Shown here: piece after piece, positions 10,501 to 21,640 of the stretch | Position numbering within the stretch: position 1 is the first letter of the stretch | How the letters are laid out: each line of letters opens with the position of its first letter | Assembly: GCF_022605165.1 (NCBI RefSeq) | Contig: NC_063077.1 | Location: 1,116,001-1,180,000, forward strand | Length of the DNA stretch: 64,000 bases | Source: Purpureocillium takamizusanense | Taxonomy: Eukaryota; Ascomycota; Sordariomycetes; Hypocreales; Ophiocordycipitaceae | Reading direction: 5' to 3' | Program-made: the position numbers and the translations under genes | The notes under the pieces: model-generated | Seen by the model: only the letters and a program-made list of their open reading frames with translations | Told to the model about the DNA's origin: nothing | Databases searched by the model: none

Positions 10501-12917
10501 ATCCCAGGGGGCAGAGGGCATCGACCTAAAAACCATCAGGATAAGGGTCTCGGATTACGCCATGGGCCCACCATGTGACAGCAGAGCAATATACTACTGC
10601 GAAACTATTCTGTAGTCTGTTTAGTACTGTAACTGTCATCAGTCTGGTCCGCGGCCGGAGACGGTCCTATGCGCGGGCCGTGCACGGGGCTGAATGAGGC
10701 TCACGTTGGGCCTGCCGCAGTAGCGGACTGGTAGACGCATGCCGTTTCGGGGAGTAGCAGGTATTGTACAGTACTCACGCTCTGGTGCTTCAACTTCATG
10801 TTCCCAGTATCCGCATGCGGCATGCATGTACGAAGTATGTATGGATGCCACGCAGGCTGGGCGGGAGGGGAGGCCCGCAGACATGGAAGTAACATGCTGA
10901 CATGCACCCATCCATCCAGCTGCGGAACGCGAACCGGACAGCCACTCATGGGCCGGCGTGTTGGAGACTTGTCCAACGTTGTGGTACATTTCATGTTCTC
11001 AGTTTGTGCACGCCATCCTCTCCATGTACCAGACCCCAGCTCGTTGCCATGTGCTGTATCGTGTATCCCCTGTCTGCTGGACTTATGAGCGGTTCCCTCT
11101 GCCTCAAGTAGGTATTATTACGGTTCGTCGCCGCAGTTTTCGATGTTACAGATCAGACGTCATTGTCTTGCAGAGCCTCGTTGACGGGGCCACTCAACTG
11201 TCTTTCTGTTCTCAGAGAAACCACATCAGCAACGTACATACAGGGGAAAACATGTCTTGAAAGGGCAAAGACAATGCCTGGGCGGCGTAGAGCCCAGACG
11301 AGTTTCAGACGGTTCATTCGGGCAACGTCCTTTGCCATCCGGCTCCTGAGCTGCTGTCATACCCACTCCCAGTCCGACTCCCATGTCGCCCATTCCCGTG
11401 GCCTATGGCGGGCGGCAATCTCGCCGCGCAACCCATTTTAGGAAGCAAGTCTCGGGAACTCTACCAGCTGAGGTCGCATCATCTCGCTGGTGTTTGGTTC
11501 GGCGGTCCCTCCCCCCCTCCCCGTCATGCCTGACGAACGGCTGCAACAAAGCTGGCTTGGCCAGATGAGGCCCTCATCCGCGCCCGCCAAGAGCGCCCAA
11601 CGGCCCGCAACTAGGTCGTTGTCATACCATACAATACGGAGTACAGCCACTAACCACTATTGCACAGCGCTACTGTATCGCCTTTGAGTTGTGTGTGGTC
11701 TTTTGGTCTCGACAACGCGTTCATCGGATAGTTGCACTTGTTGATCTCTAGCTCACATTGATATTGCCACCAACCAACTGTGTAACTAACTGCCCATGTC
11801 TGGTACGTGTCGCTATTTGATGCATGTACTGTGTACGCACCAAGTTGATGAGACTGGATGAACCTATAGCAAGCGACGGGCACTTACCGCAAGTGCGACT
11901 TGAGCTCTTGCTACTGTAGGCTTTCGATCCCAAAAACTTCTGACAAATCGTAGATCTGGGACGAGGGATCCGTTTCTGCTTGTATTGAAGGACTTGTTCG
12001 AATGTCTCATCCAGTCCGGGTAAAGTCTACATGTAGCTAGCCTCGTGCTGAGAAACGCAACATAGTCCCCCCCTTATACCATGCGGCAACGACGCCCAAC
12101 TCACAAGATGCCCAGTTCCTCTGTACCATGGTTCCCGAAGCCGAAGCCGCGTGCCGGGTCAGCTTGCGTCGAACGGCCGTGCTGACCACCCACACAAAGA
12201 GTCCAGATGTCATAGGATCGCAGGGTCTGTCCACTTACATCACATTTGACAGAGGCCTCCCCAAGGTGGGCGGCGAGTTGAGGGCACGCTTCTCAACTGC
12301 CACGCCTCTCCAACAATGTAAGGCTCAGAGATCTTGCGGGACCCCTTGATTTCTCCCCCAGGTTGGAGCCGTTTGATAAGTACTGCGGAGGTGATATCTG
12401 GGGCTGAAGATTATTATGACATGTGACGGGTCCGTGTAAGTGGGTGCTGCTGCAACCTAGGGGGACTTGAGGGGGGGCCTCGATATGGTCACGACCAGAC
12501 GGAGACTTTTTTTTTTGGCGGGCTTGGCTCTGCCATCACCCTCTCTCTTCGGCCGCGGACATAATCTTGTACTCTTGGCCCTACTGGTTGGGCGCTCGCA
12601 TCTGTCATCCCGGCGGGTGAGGCTATTTATGACTCTTGGGTCCGAAGTTTTCTCCCCTCTCTCTGAAACCCGTGAAAGTACAGTACCTGGGTCCTAGACA
12701 AGGGCTCATCTAAGACCTCGAGGCTCTCTCCGCCTTTTCTTTGTGAAGAAGAATCCATGAGTCCGGCTCGGCTTTGGTCCTCGGCCTGACCGCAACGCCT
12801 AGGTCCATCTCACTTCAGCCTCACTCCCCGCTTCGAAAGCCGGCCCTCTTGTCTGGAGCCGCCCAGACCCAAAGCAGTGAATGGGGGCACCGACGCCGGG
12901 CGTCAGTTAAATATATC

Positions 12918-12930
12918 CGGGTTCTCCCCG
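12918..12930. promoter_or_regulatory. CGG-N7-CCG palindrome in the PKS promoter
   Basis: The sequence CGG, seven bases, CCG lies about 230 bases before the PKS start. Inverted CGG half-sites are typical targets of fungal Zn2Cys6 activators, which often sit in such clusters. Binding is inferred; no Zn2Cys6 gene is seen in the window. Confidence 0.4.
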
Positions 12931-12949
12931 ATTGCTTGAGGAGATAAGC

Positions 12950-13005
12950 GTGTATTCAACCCAACTTGGAAGAGCCCGTGTACTCAACCCAACCTGGAAC
13001 AACCC
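12950..13005. repeat. 28-bp tandem duplication in the PKS promoter
   Basis: Two adjacent 28-base units (12950-12977 and 12978-13005) match at 24 of 28 positions and share the core TCAACCCAAC. They lie about 160-210 bases upstream of the PKS ATG, next to the CGG-N7-CCG element. A duplicated unit at this position is a plausible regulator-binding module or part of the transcription start region. Confidence 0.7.
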
Positions 13006-13162
13006 GGTGTCAAGAGACTGTGGCGCTCCTGCATGGATCATGATCGAGGCCCACAAGCACAACGACTTCATTCACTAATATCACTAGTATAAGATTAGTC
13101 CCAGAACCAAATATCTAGCATTTCTTCCCTTTTGCTTTTCAAAATCGAAGTCGACATCGATC

Positions 13163-16100
13163 ATGGAAGACATTGCAGTGATCGGGCTCGGGCTGCGGTT
13201 TCCAGGGGACGCCAGCTCCCCTGAGCGGCTCTGGGACGTTCTCGCCGAGGGCAAGTCACAGTGGTCCGAAATCCCTCAAGACCGCCTCAACATCGATGGC
13301 TATTATCACCCCAGCGGCGACCGGGAAGGAAGCGTGAGTATTTCCAACCATGTACGGGGGCTCAAGTCTGGTGAGCAACATGTTGACGGCACTAGATCTC
13401 CTTTCGCGGCGCACACTTTCTCAAAGGGGACGTGGCCGCGTTCGACGCACCGGTAAGCGGGGGCTTTCATATTCGGCGACTTTTCTGCAGCCATGACTGA
13501 TTCACGGCACGCTAGTTCTTTTCTGTTGCGGCCGAAGAGGCTAAAGCGGTTGATCCGCAACAGCGCATCCTGCTCGAGGTTTCGTATGAAGCCATTGAAA
13601 ACGGTGAGTGCCTTGGTGAGATGGTACCAATAACGGAAGCACGACTTACACGGCTATAGCGGGACTTCGCAAGGAGGACGTCGACGGCAGCGACACTGCA
13701 GTCTACGTCGGCTCATTCGTCAAAGGTTGGCTAGCTGTCTGCTCTCGCGAGTTGGAGTAAATCTGACTCTACGTGTAGATTATGAGCAGATTTGCGTAAG
13801 AGACCCGGACTGGTCACCACAGTATGCGGCGACGGGCAACGGTATCGCCATCATGGCGAACCGGATATCGCACTTCTTCAACTTTCATGGTCCAAGCATG
13901 ACCCTCGACACGGGCTGCAGCGGCAGTCTCGTTTCGGTCCACCTCGCGGCGCAAAGCCTGCGAAGCGGAGAGTCGTCTTTGGTAAGTTGTGCTGATCCTG
14001 GGGGGGGAAGAGGGAGGGGGGAGGGGGGTCCATGGCCAGAGATCATCGCTAACATGCTGCGAGGCCCTGGCTGCTGGTGCGGCCTTGATCCTGACGCCGG
14101 CGACGATGATGCCCATGACGGCGCTCAACTTCCTCAGCCCGGATGGCAAGTGCTTCACCTTTGACTCCCGAGCCAACGGCTACGGACGCGGCGAGGGCGT
14201 CGGCGTCGTGGTGATGAAGAGGCTCTCGGACGCGCTCCGGGACAACGACACCATCCGCGCCGTCATCCGCGGCACGTCGGTCAACCAGGACGGCAGGACG
14301 CCGGGCATCACGCTGCCCAGCAAGGAGGCGCAGGTGGCCAACATCCGCCGCGTCTACGCCAACGCCGGCCTCGACTTTGGCCAGACCGCGTACGTCGAGT
14401 GCCACGGGACGGGCACGCAGGCCGGCGACTGGCGCGAGCTGGGGGCCATCTCGGAGACGCTGGGCGCCGGTCGACCCGCGGACAAGCCGGTCCTTGTCGG
14501 CTCCGTCAAGCCGAACGTGGGGCACCTCGAAGGCGCGGCCGGCGTGGCGGGCCTGATCAAGGGCGTCATGGTGCTTGAACATGGCCGGATCCCGCCCAAC
14601 ATCAACTTTGAGAAGGGCAACCCGGACATTGACTTTGAGGCATGGAAGGTCAAGGTATGAATTGGAACCCCTCCCTCCTGCAAAGACAAAGACACACCGG
14701 GGAAGATAAAAGGCTTCATTCTCACAAACAGTTTGCTAGGTTCCCCAAGCGGTGTTGGACTGGCCGGTAGCAGGCGTCCGCCGCGTGAGCGTAAACAGCT
14801 TCGGGTTCGGCGGCACCAACGCCCATGTCATCATGGATGAAGCGCCAGTCTACATGTCTGAGCGCGGTCTCGAGGGAAACCACAGCTCTATCGTGGCCGC
14901 GACGACGCCCATGCCCGGACAACAAGGAGTAAGTGCCGAGAGCGGGCTCTCTGGCGGCGAACTCCTGCATCTATTCTGCTATTCATCACACGACAAGGGC
15001 GGCGTCTCGAGGATCATCGACTCTCATCTCGAATTCCTCCACGACGCAGAGGAGGATCGCGGCACGCAAGAGTACCTCCGCGACTACGCCTATACGCTCA
15101 ATTGTCGCCGGTCCGGCCTGGAGTGGAAGGCGTTCATCCTCGCCCGGTCCCTCGCGGACCTCGGCTCCAAGTCTCAGTCCTTGGACCCCGCGACCATAGT
15201 CCGCTCCTCGAGGGAAAAGACCCCTCGAGTCGGCTTCCTCTTCTGCGGCCAGGGGTCGCAGTGGGCGCAGATGGGCAAGGGCCTCATGCCGCTGGAGCCG
15301 TTCCGCGCGAGCATCGAGCAAGCCAGCCGCTACTTGCACGATAAGCTGCTCTCGCCGTTCAACCTCCTCGAGGAGCTGCTCCGTCCGGAGGCGGAGTCGG
15401 CCATCGGAGAGCCGCACATCTCGCAGCCGGCCACGACGGCGCTGCAGGTTGCTCTCGTGGACCTCATGGCGACGCTGGGCGTGACGCCGACGAGCGTCGT
15501 TGGCCACTCTTCCGGCGAGATTGCCGCGGCGTACGCCAAGGGCGCTCTCTCGCGGGAAGAGGCATGGGAGGTGGCCTACTACCGTGGGCTCACGGCGGCG
15601 AGCATCCCCTGGCGCGCGCCCAAGCTCAAGGGCAGGATGATGGTGGTGGGCATGTCGCAAGACGAGACGGCCAAATATCTGCGGTCGGTGAACAAGTCGG
15701 CTCAGATTGCCTGCATCAACAGCCCTCGATCGATTACGATATCGGGTCAGGAGGAGGCCATTGAGTTCATCGACGCGGACCTTCGAGAGAAGAAGGTCTT
15801 TTGCCGTGTCCTCTCGGTAAAGACGGCTTACCACTCGTCGCATATGAAGCTCGTGGAGCACGACTACAAGGCCCTGCTCGCCCACATGAGCCCCCGCCAG
15901 GGCCGTTCGTCGGTTCGCATGTTCTCGTCCGTCTCGGGAAGCGAGGTCGACGGCAGCCACCTGGACGCGGCGTATTGGGCCGCCAACATGGTATTTCCCG
16001 TGCAATACGTCGCCGCAGTCGAGGCCATGATGGCCGCACCTGAAGAGGAACGGCCGGGCGTTTTGATCGAGCTGAGTCCGCGGGCGGCTCTTCGGTCTCC

Positions 16101-19100
16101 AACGGCGGATATCCTGTCGAGTGATGGCCCATCGAGCACGCAGCCCTCGTACTACTCCGTACTCGATCCCCGCCAGGACGCCAGCACATTGTTCCTCGGG
16201 CTCATCGGTGGGCTCTGGTCCCGTGGATGTGACATCGACATGGCGAAAGTCACGGGTCTCGTGTCTGGTGGCTCTCGGGCCAAGTGTCTCTCTGAGCTGC
16301 CCCCTTACCCCTGGAACCACAAGAGATCGTACTGGCACGAATCCCATCAAAGTCTGTCCGTCAGGTTCCGGGAGCACCCCCGGCAGGACCTCATCGGCGC
16401 GCTGACAGTTGACTCTACACCCTTTGAGCCCCGGTGGCGCGGCTTCCTGCGCGTGTCGGAGAACCCCTGGATCCAAGACCACCAGGTGCAGAAGACGATT
16501 GTCTACCCGGCCGCGGGCATGATCTCCATGGTGCTGGAGGGCGCCAAGCAGATTGGGCGCAACGTTCCCCAACTGCTCGGCTATGAGATTACAGGCATGC
16601 AGATCGACAGGGCCATGATTGTGCCCAACACGGCGTACGGCCTCGAGGTCATGCTCGTCATCAAGTCGCCGCACCGCGAGTCGGCAGACGGGTTCAGCCT
16701 TGACAAGAATGACTTCTCCATCTACTCGATGCATCAGGGCCGTGAGTGGGAGCGCAACGCCACGGGCTCTCTTTACTTTCGACAGCGCTCCCACGGCCGA
16801 GAGGCGGCCTTCCGCACGCAAGCGGCGCGTCACGAGGCCCTCGAGGGCTCTTGCAAGGAGACGCTCAACCCGCGGCAGCTCTACGAGTTTCTCGACACCG
16901 TCGGCATGAACTACGGGCCGCTGTTCCAGAACATGACGGAGATTCGCAGGGACAGCGGCCTCGGCGCCTGCGTCAGCACCGTCCGCGTCCCCGACACGCG
17001 CTCCAAGATGCCCGCCAGGTTTGAGTATCCGCACCTCCTCCACCCGGCGACGCTCGACGCCATGTTCCAGACGCTCTTCGCCGTCGACTCCTCGCCCATG
17101 GTGCCCACCTCCATCGCGAGCATATTCGTGTCCGCCGACGCGGGCGCCGCCCCCACAGACGTGCCGTTTAGGGGCTACGCCGAGGCGAGGCGCAGCGGCA
17201 TACGCGACGCGGACGCCACCATCGTGATGAGTAGGCATGGGGGGGAGTCCATGTCGCGGACCGAGCACGTCATCATTGAGGGGCTGCACATGACGGGCCT
17301 GTCCTCGCCGTCGCCTGCCGAAGGGGGCTTCTTGCCGAACCATCGCAACTTGTGCACTGAGATCCTCTGGGCCGAGGACGCGGCGTTTGCGAAGCCCACG
17401 TCGTTCGCCGAGTGCGTGCGGCTCTTCGCGCACAAGTGTCCGGCGCTCGCAGTGCTGCAGGTCGGCGGAGGTATCTCAGCTGCGGCGGCAGTCGTTGAAT
17501 GTCTGCGTCCTCAAGATGACGAGACGCCGCGCCTCGCACGTTTCACGGCCCTGGACCCTGACACGGACGTCAGCTCCCAAATTCTTGCCCAAGTGAGGGG
17601 CACGACGCTGGAACCTTTCGTCGAGCTCCACCCAGATGGCTCTGGCTTGTTTGCCGACTATGACCTAATAGTCGTCCTCGATAGTGCCGTTGTTGAGGAT
17701 GAGACTCTGCGGACACGACTCAAGCCTGGAGGCGTATTGCTGCGGCATGGTGCCGGTGTAGACCAGGCAGAATTGTCGTTTGAACCTTCGTCAGGACCAG
17801 CTCTGCCACTCACAAGCTACAGGAAGGCCTACAAGGCCACTGACGGCCAAGATGTCGTTGTTCTCGTGCCCCAATGCCCCGACCAAGACGTCGCCACCCT
17901 GTCCGACACCGTCCAGGGGCTCGTCAAGCAGGCCTGCCCAGGGATCGAAGTGACCTCGATGTCCATCAACGACTTAGAGAAGGAGTCAACATCTCTCGGC
18001 GGTAAGATCGTGGTCTCCCTCCTCGACTTCGCCGGCGCCAGCGCCTCGGAGAACTACTCCGTCTTCGCATGGACCGAACCCGACTTCGATGCCTTCCGCA
18101 CACTCCAGCGCACGGCAAAGGGCATCGTCTGGCTCACCCGCGGAGCCCACATGACGCCCCTCAACCCCAGAGGCGCGCCCATCATCGCGCTCGCCCGCAC
18201 GCTCATGTCCGAGGACCCGCTCAAGACCATTGTCACCCTGGATCTGGACGAGGCCTCGCGCCTCACCGATCCTGCCGTCGGGCAGGCCGTGTTGCGCGTC
18301 CTGCGCCAGACGTTCCACGTCAAGCACGGCGCTGAGCCGCGTGAGACGGAGTACGCCGAGAAGGACGGCAGGCTGTACATTCCCAGGCTCGCGCCTGTGT
18401 GGGGGCTGAACAGACTGGTTGAGGATGAGCACTTGCACGGCGGGTTCCTGCAGTTGCCGTTTGTGCCGGAAGAGGACGTTGTTGAGCAACAGCATCAGGG
18501 CTTGAGACTCACTATTGCGAAGCCGGGTCTCACAGACGGGTCGCTCTACTACACCGAGCTCGAGCATCCAGAGCTCGGGGACGATGACGTGGAGATCTCC
18601 TATGAGAAGGCATCGTTGACACACCTCGATCTGGACACGGTGATGGGAAGGACGGTCGACGATACCCTCGGGGTTGACGTCGTGGGCCGCGTCAAGCGCA
18701 TAGGCGCCAACATCACGCACGTACGTGTCGGCGAGCTCGTTGCGGCTCTCGCCCCCGGCGGGACGATCCAGAGCACCGTCTGCACCAAGGGATCCCTCGT
18801 GGCAGGCTACACCCCCGGCTTCTCACCAGCTCTCCACGTCAGCGCCTATTACGGCATCGTACACCTGGGCAGGGCCGGGCCGGGCCGCAAGGTCCTCGTC
18901 CACGCGGGCGCGAGCGCGTACGGACTCGCCGCCGTGCAAATGGCCGTCTCCGTCGGCGCCGATGTGTACGCCACCGTGCTGGGAGCCGAGGCGTCGCAAC
19001 AGCGAGAGGCTCTCGTCGCTCATGGTTTGCCCGAGGAGCGTGTTCTCGATGCGGACTCGGACGGCTTCGTCCATGGTGTGCTGGCGGCGAGCGGCGGCAA

Positions 19101-20854
19101 GGGATTCGACGTCGTGTATAACCCGACGCAGGCTCACATCGAAGCGAGCTCCAAGTGTGTCCGCAAGTGTAAGCCCGTCTCCTGAACATTCTCCCCCCCT
19201 ATTTCCAGTCAAGCACGTGCGGCAGCGATACTGACCAGGCTCTCTAGGCGGGACGATTGTCCAGTTTGCCAGCAGGTCAGCCGCGGCACGAGCACTGCCA
19301 GCAGCACCAGGTGGCTCGGCGACTATCGTGAGCTTTGATCTCGGCCAGCTGATGCGCGAGGATGCGGACTTCGTCGCAGAGCTGTTTGATAAAACGGCGC
19401 CGCGCATCCAGAGAGAAACCTTTGACGCATCACGACGACAATCCAACATTGACCACGTCTTGGAAGTCGGCCAGCTACCGGCTGCTCTCGACAAGATCCA
19501 AGCGACGCCGTATCTTGGGCACATCACACTTACGGCCGGCGGTACAGTCCCGGTCATCAACACCAGCCCGACGAAGCCCCTCTCAGCATGTCTCGACCCG
19601 GAGCGCACATATCTCCTCGCCGGCGGGCTCGGCGGCCTAGGTCGCAGCATCTCGGATCTTCTCGTCGCCAATGGCGCCCGGCACCTCGCCTACCTCTCCC
19701 GCGGTGGCGCCTCGTCCGCGACGGCGCGCGAGTACCTCGCCAGCCTGCGGGCACGGGGGGTCGACGCACGCGCGTACGCCGTCGACATCTGCGACGCGGA
19801 CGCCCTCACGGCCACGCTCGGCGAGACCCTCGCCGTCGAGATGCCCCCCGTCGGCGGCGTCTTCCAGTGCGCCGCGGTGCTGCGCGACGCCGTCTTCGAC
19901 AACATGACGTGGGAGGACTGGGACGCGGCCATCAAGCCCAAGGCGCTCGGCTCGTGGAACCTCGTCCAGGCGATTGAGGCCACCGCGGTGGTGGCCCCCC
20001 ACGCCCAAGACGGCGAGACGCAATATCAACACGGCGGCGACGACGGCGACGGCGACAACTCGAGCGGCCGCCCCTTCTTCGTCTTCCTGGCCAGCTCGGC
20101 CGGCGTCATCGGCAACCGCGGACAGGCCAACTACGCCGCCGGCAACGCCTTCAAGGACGCCCTGGCGCGCAACCTGCGGCTCCGCGGCCGCCACGCCGTC
20201 GCGCTCGACCTGGGCCCCGTGCTGGGCGCGGGTATGCTCGCCGAGGACGAGGCCGTGCTGGACATTTTGCGCGCGAGCGGCTTCTACGGCATCCGCCACG
20301 GCGACTTCCTCAAGCTCGTCGCCCACGCCATCACCGGGGAGACGACGACGACAGGCATCCCCGGCGCCGCCTCCTCGCCCATCCCGCCGCAGGTCACCCT
20401 CGGCGTCGGCACCGGCGGCATCATCCGCCAGAACCAGCCCGCGGACCCGTACTGGTCGCGCACCGCGCTGTACCGCTACCTCAATCTCGTCGACGTGCCC
20501 GCCGCGCCTGACGGCCTGTCGCAGGCCGCGGCCGGGTCTGCCGCCTCCTCCTCCTCGTCCGGCGACCTCAAGGCACTGCTCGCGTGCTGCGAGAGCGTGG
20601 GCGCGGCGGCCGACGTCGTGCAGCGCGGGCTCATGGGCATGCTCGCCAAGGCCATGAACATGCTGCCCGAGGAGGTCGATGCCGGGAAGCCCCCCAACGC
20701 CTACGGGGTGGACTCGCTCGTGGCCGTCGGGGTGCGAAACTTCGTCATTAGCAGCTTCGGCGTGCAGGTGTCTGTGTTTGAGATTCTTAGCGACGGGACC
20801 ATTGCGGAGCTGTCATTGATGATTGTCCAAAAGGGGGGATACGGGAGAGCCTAG
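13163..20854 (+). CDS. Highly reducing type I polyketide synthase (KS-AT-DH-psiMT-ER-KR-ACP)
   Basis: Eight exons (13163-13333, 13396-13452, 13516-13603, 13660-13725, 13779-13981, 14064-14654, 14740-19168, 19248-20854) join in phase to about 2403 aa. The KS (about 1-425) has its catalytic triad: Cys174 in DTGCSGSL, His309 in ECHGTGT and His349 in NVGHLEG. The AT (about 554-900) has Ser649 in GHSSGE and the YHSSHM motif. The DH (about 938-1245) has His973 and Asp1165, but the usual HxxxGxxxxP has Lys977 in place of Gly. Residues about 1250-1640 hold only a degraded C-methyltransferase/structural region (VLQVGGGIS). The ER (about 1648-1945) has its nucleotide motif near 1777. The KR (about 1986-2250) has AGGLGGLG at 1993, a Ser pair at 2151-2152 and Tyr2164, with a polar Gly/Asp insert before the Ser. 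The ACP has Ser2358 in YGVDSL. There is no thioesterase or reductase. It should make a reduced acyl chain without alpha-methyl branches. It is convergent with the OMT. Confidence 0.95.
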
Positions 20855-21145
20855 GACGAAGCCGTGCTGAGCTGATGAGCAGCGAGAGGTGGATCAATGT
20901 ACATGTTTTCGAACATGTCGCTGTCGTTTACTTGAGCGTAGGTTGGCAACGTAGTAATTCGTTTATATTTGCCATCATGTTGTGTTTATAGATCAGACTG
21001 CTGCTGACTTTTGCTCTCTCTGCACATCACGATTCACCGCAGCCAGTGACCAGACTACATAGACGACGACTGCTCCAAACGTAGCAGCACCTCCAAGCCC
21101 CAACAGCAAATCAGAACCCCTCCCAAAAAAGACAGGGAAACCGGC

Positions 21146-21156
21146 AAAAAAAGAAA
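21146..21156 (-). terminator. RNA polymerase III terminator of tRNA-Gly
   Basis: On the minus strand, a T-rich run (TTTC followed by seven T) starts four bases after the tRNA discriminator base. This is a canonical Pol III stop. Confidence 0.85.
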
Positions 21157-21159
21157 CGC

Positions 21160-21241
21160 TGCGTGATCTGGGAATCGAACCCAGGGCTCCCCGACGTTGC
21201 GCGGATGGCAACGGAGAATTTTACCACTAAACCAATCACGC
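21160..21241 (-). tRNA. tRNA-Gly (GCC) with an 11-nt intron
   Basis: The minus strand folds as a tRNA. The acceptor stem GCGTGAT pairs with ATCACGC. The D arm is of the GTTTAGTGGTA type, the anticodon stem CTCCG pairs with CGGGG, and the T arm CTGGG-TTCGATT-CCCAG is perfect, followed by discriminator A. The space between the anticodon stem strands is 18 nt instead of 7, which fits a loop TTGCCA..T with anticodon GCC plus an 11-nt intron placed after position 37, the standard eukaryotic site. It lies inside the PKS/OMT interval and is transcribed by Pol III. Confidence 0.95.
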
Positions 21242-21640
21242 TGTTTTAGGTGGATTTGTATCGCCAGAACCGGAAGGCATCCGATCTGATTGATGGAAGG
21301 GAACTGCGTTATTTTCCTACAAGTTGTCTGCCCCAGAGAACGATGGGCTGCCACAGGCTGTGGGTTGGGGCTGCGGCCCGGCGCGGCTCAATCGGAGGTG
21401 TGTGTGGGGCCGGGACTTCCATTTTGAGGCCAGGGGCTCGGAGGCCGCACATGCAGGCATAGCGACACTTCAGGTGACCGGAGAGGAGGAATAGAATACA
21501 CACTTTTTGTCCCTATTTATTAATCTCATATGAATACGTGACTCGACTAGATGGCTCTTGTCCCGGTAGACATCTTGTATATGACAGATTTGTACAGTGC
21601 ACACCAGCAATGACTCGCTCGGCCCCTCAGCTGCTCACAC

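Larger units (their letters stand above)
7543..13162. other. 5.6-kb gene-free region between the transporter and the PKS
   Basis: Both flanking genes are transcribed away from this region, so it is a shared divergent upstream region of unusual length. Open frames here are short and overlap on both strands, and none has a motif I can name. It contains several TACTGTA/TACAGTA heptamers (8744, 9165, 10625, 10767, 11671, 11912, 12679), short purine or pyrimidine runs, and the PKS-proximal promoter elements listed separately. A small or intron-rich cluster gene could be missed here. Confidence 0.45.
20855..21640. other. Convergent spacer between PKS and OMT, containing a tRNA gene
   Basis: This spacer separates the stop codons of the PKS and the O-methyltransferase. 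Apart from the tRNA-Gly and its terminator, nothing else is recognised. Sequence from about 21250 to 21640 has no gene support. Confidence 0.5.

Noticed and set aside
14986..17433. An 815-residue open frame on the minus strand
   Set aside because: It is the antisense of PKS exon 7. The plus strand carries AT and DH motifs, and the antisense has only Arg/His/Gly-rich sequence typical of GC-rich shadows.
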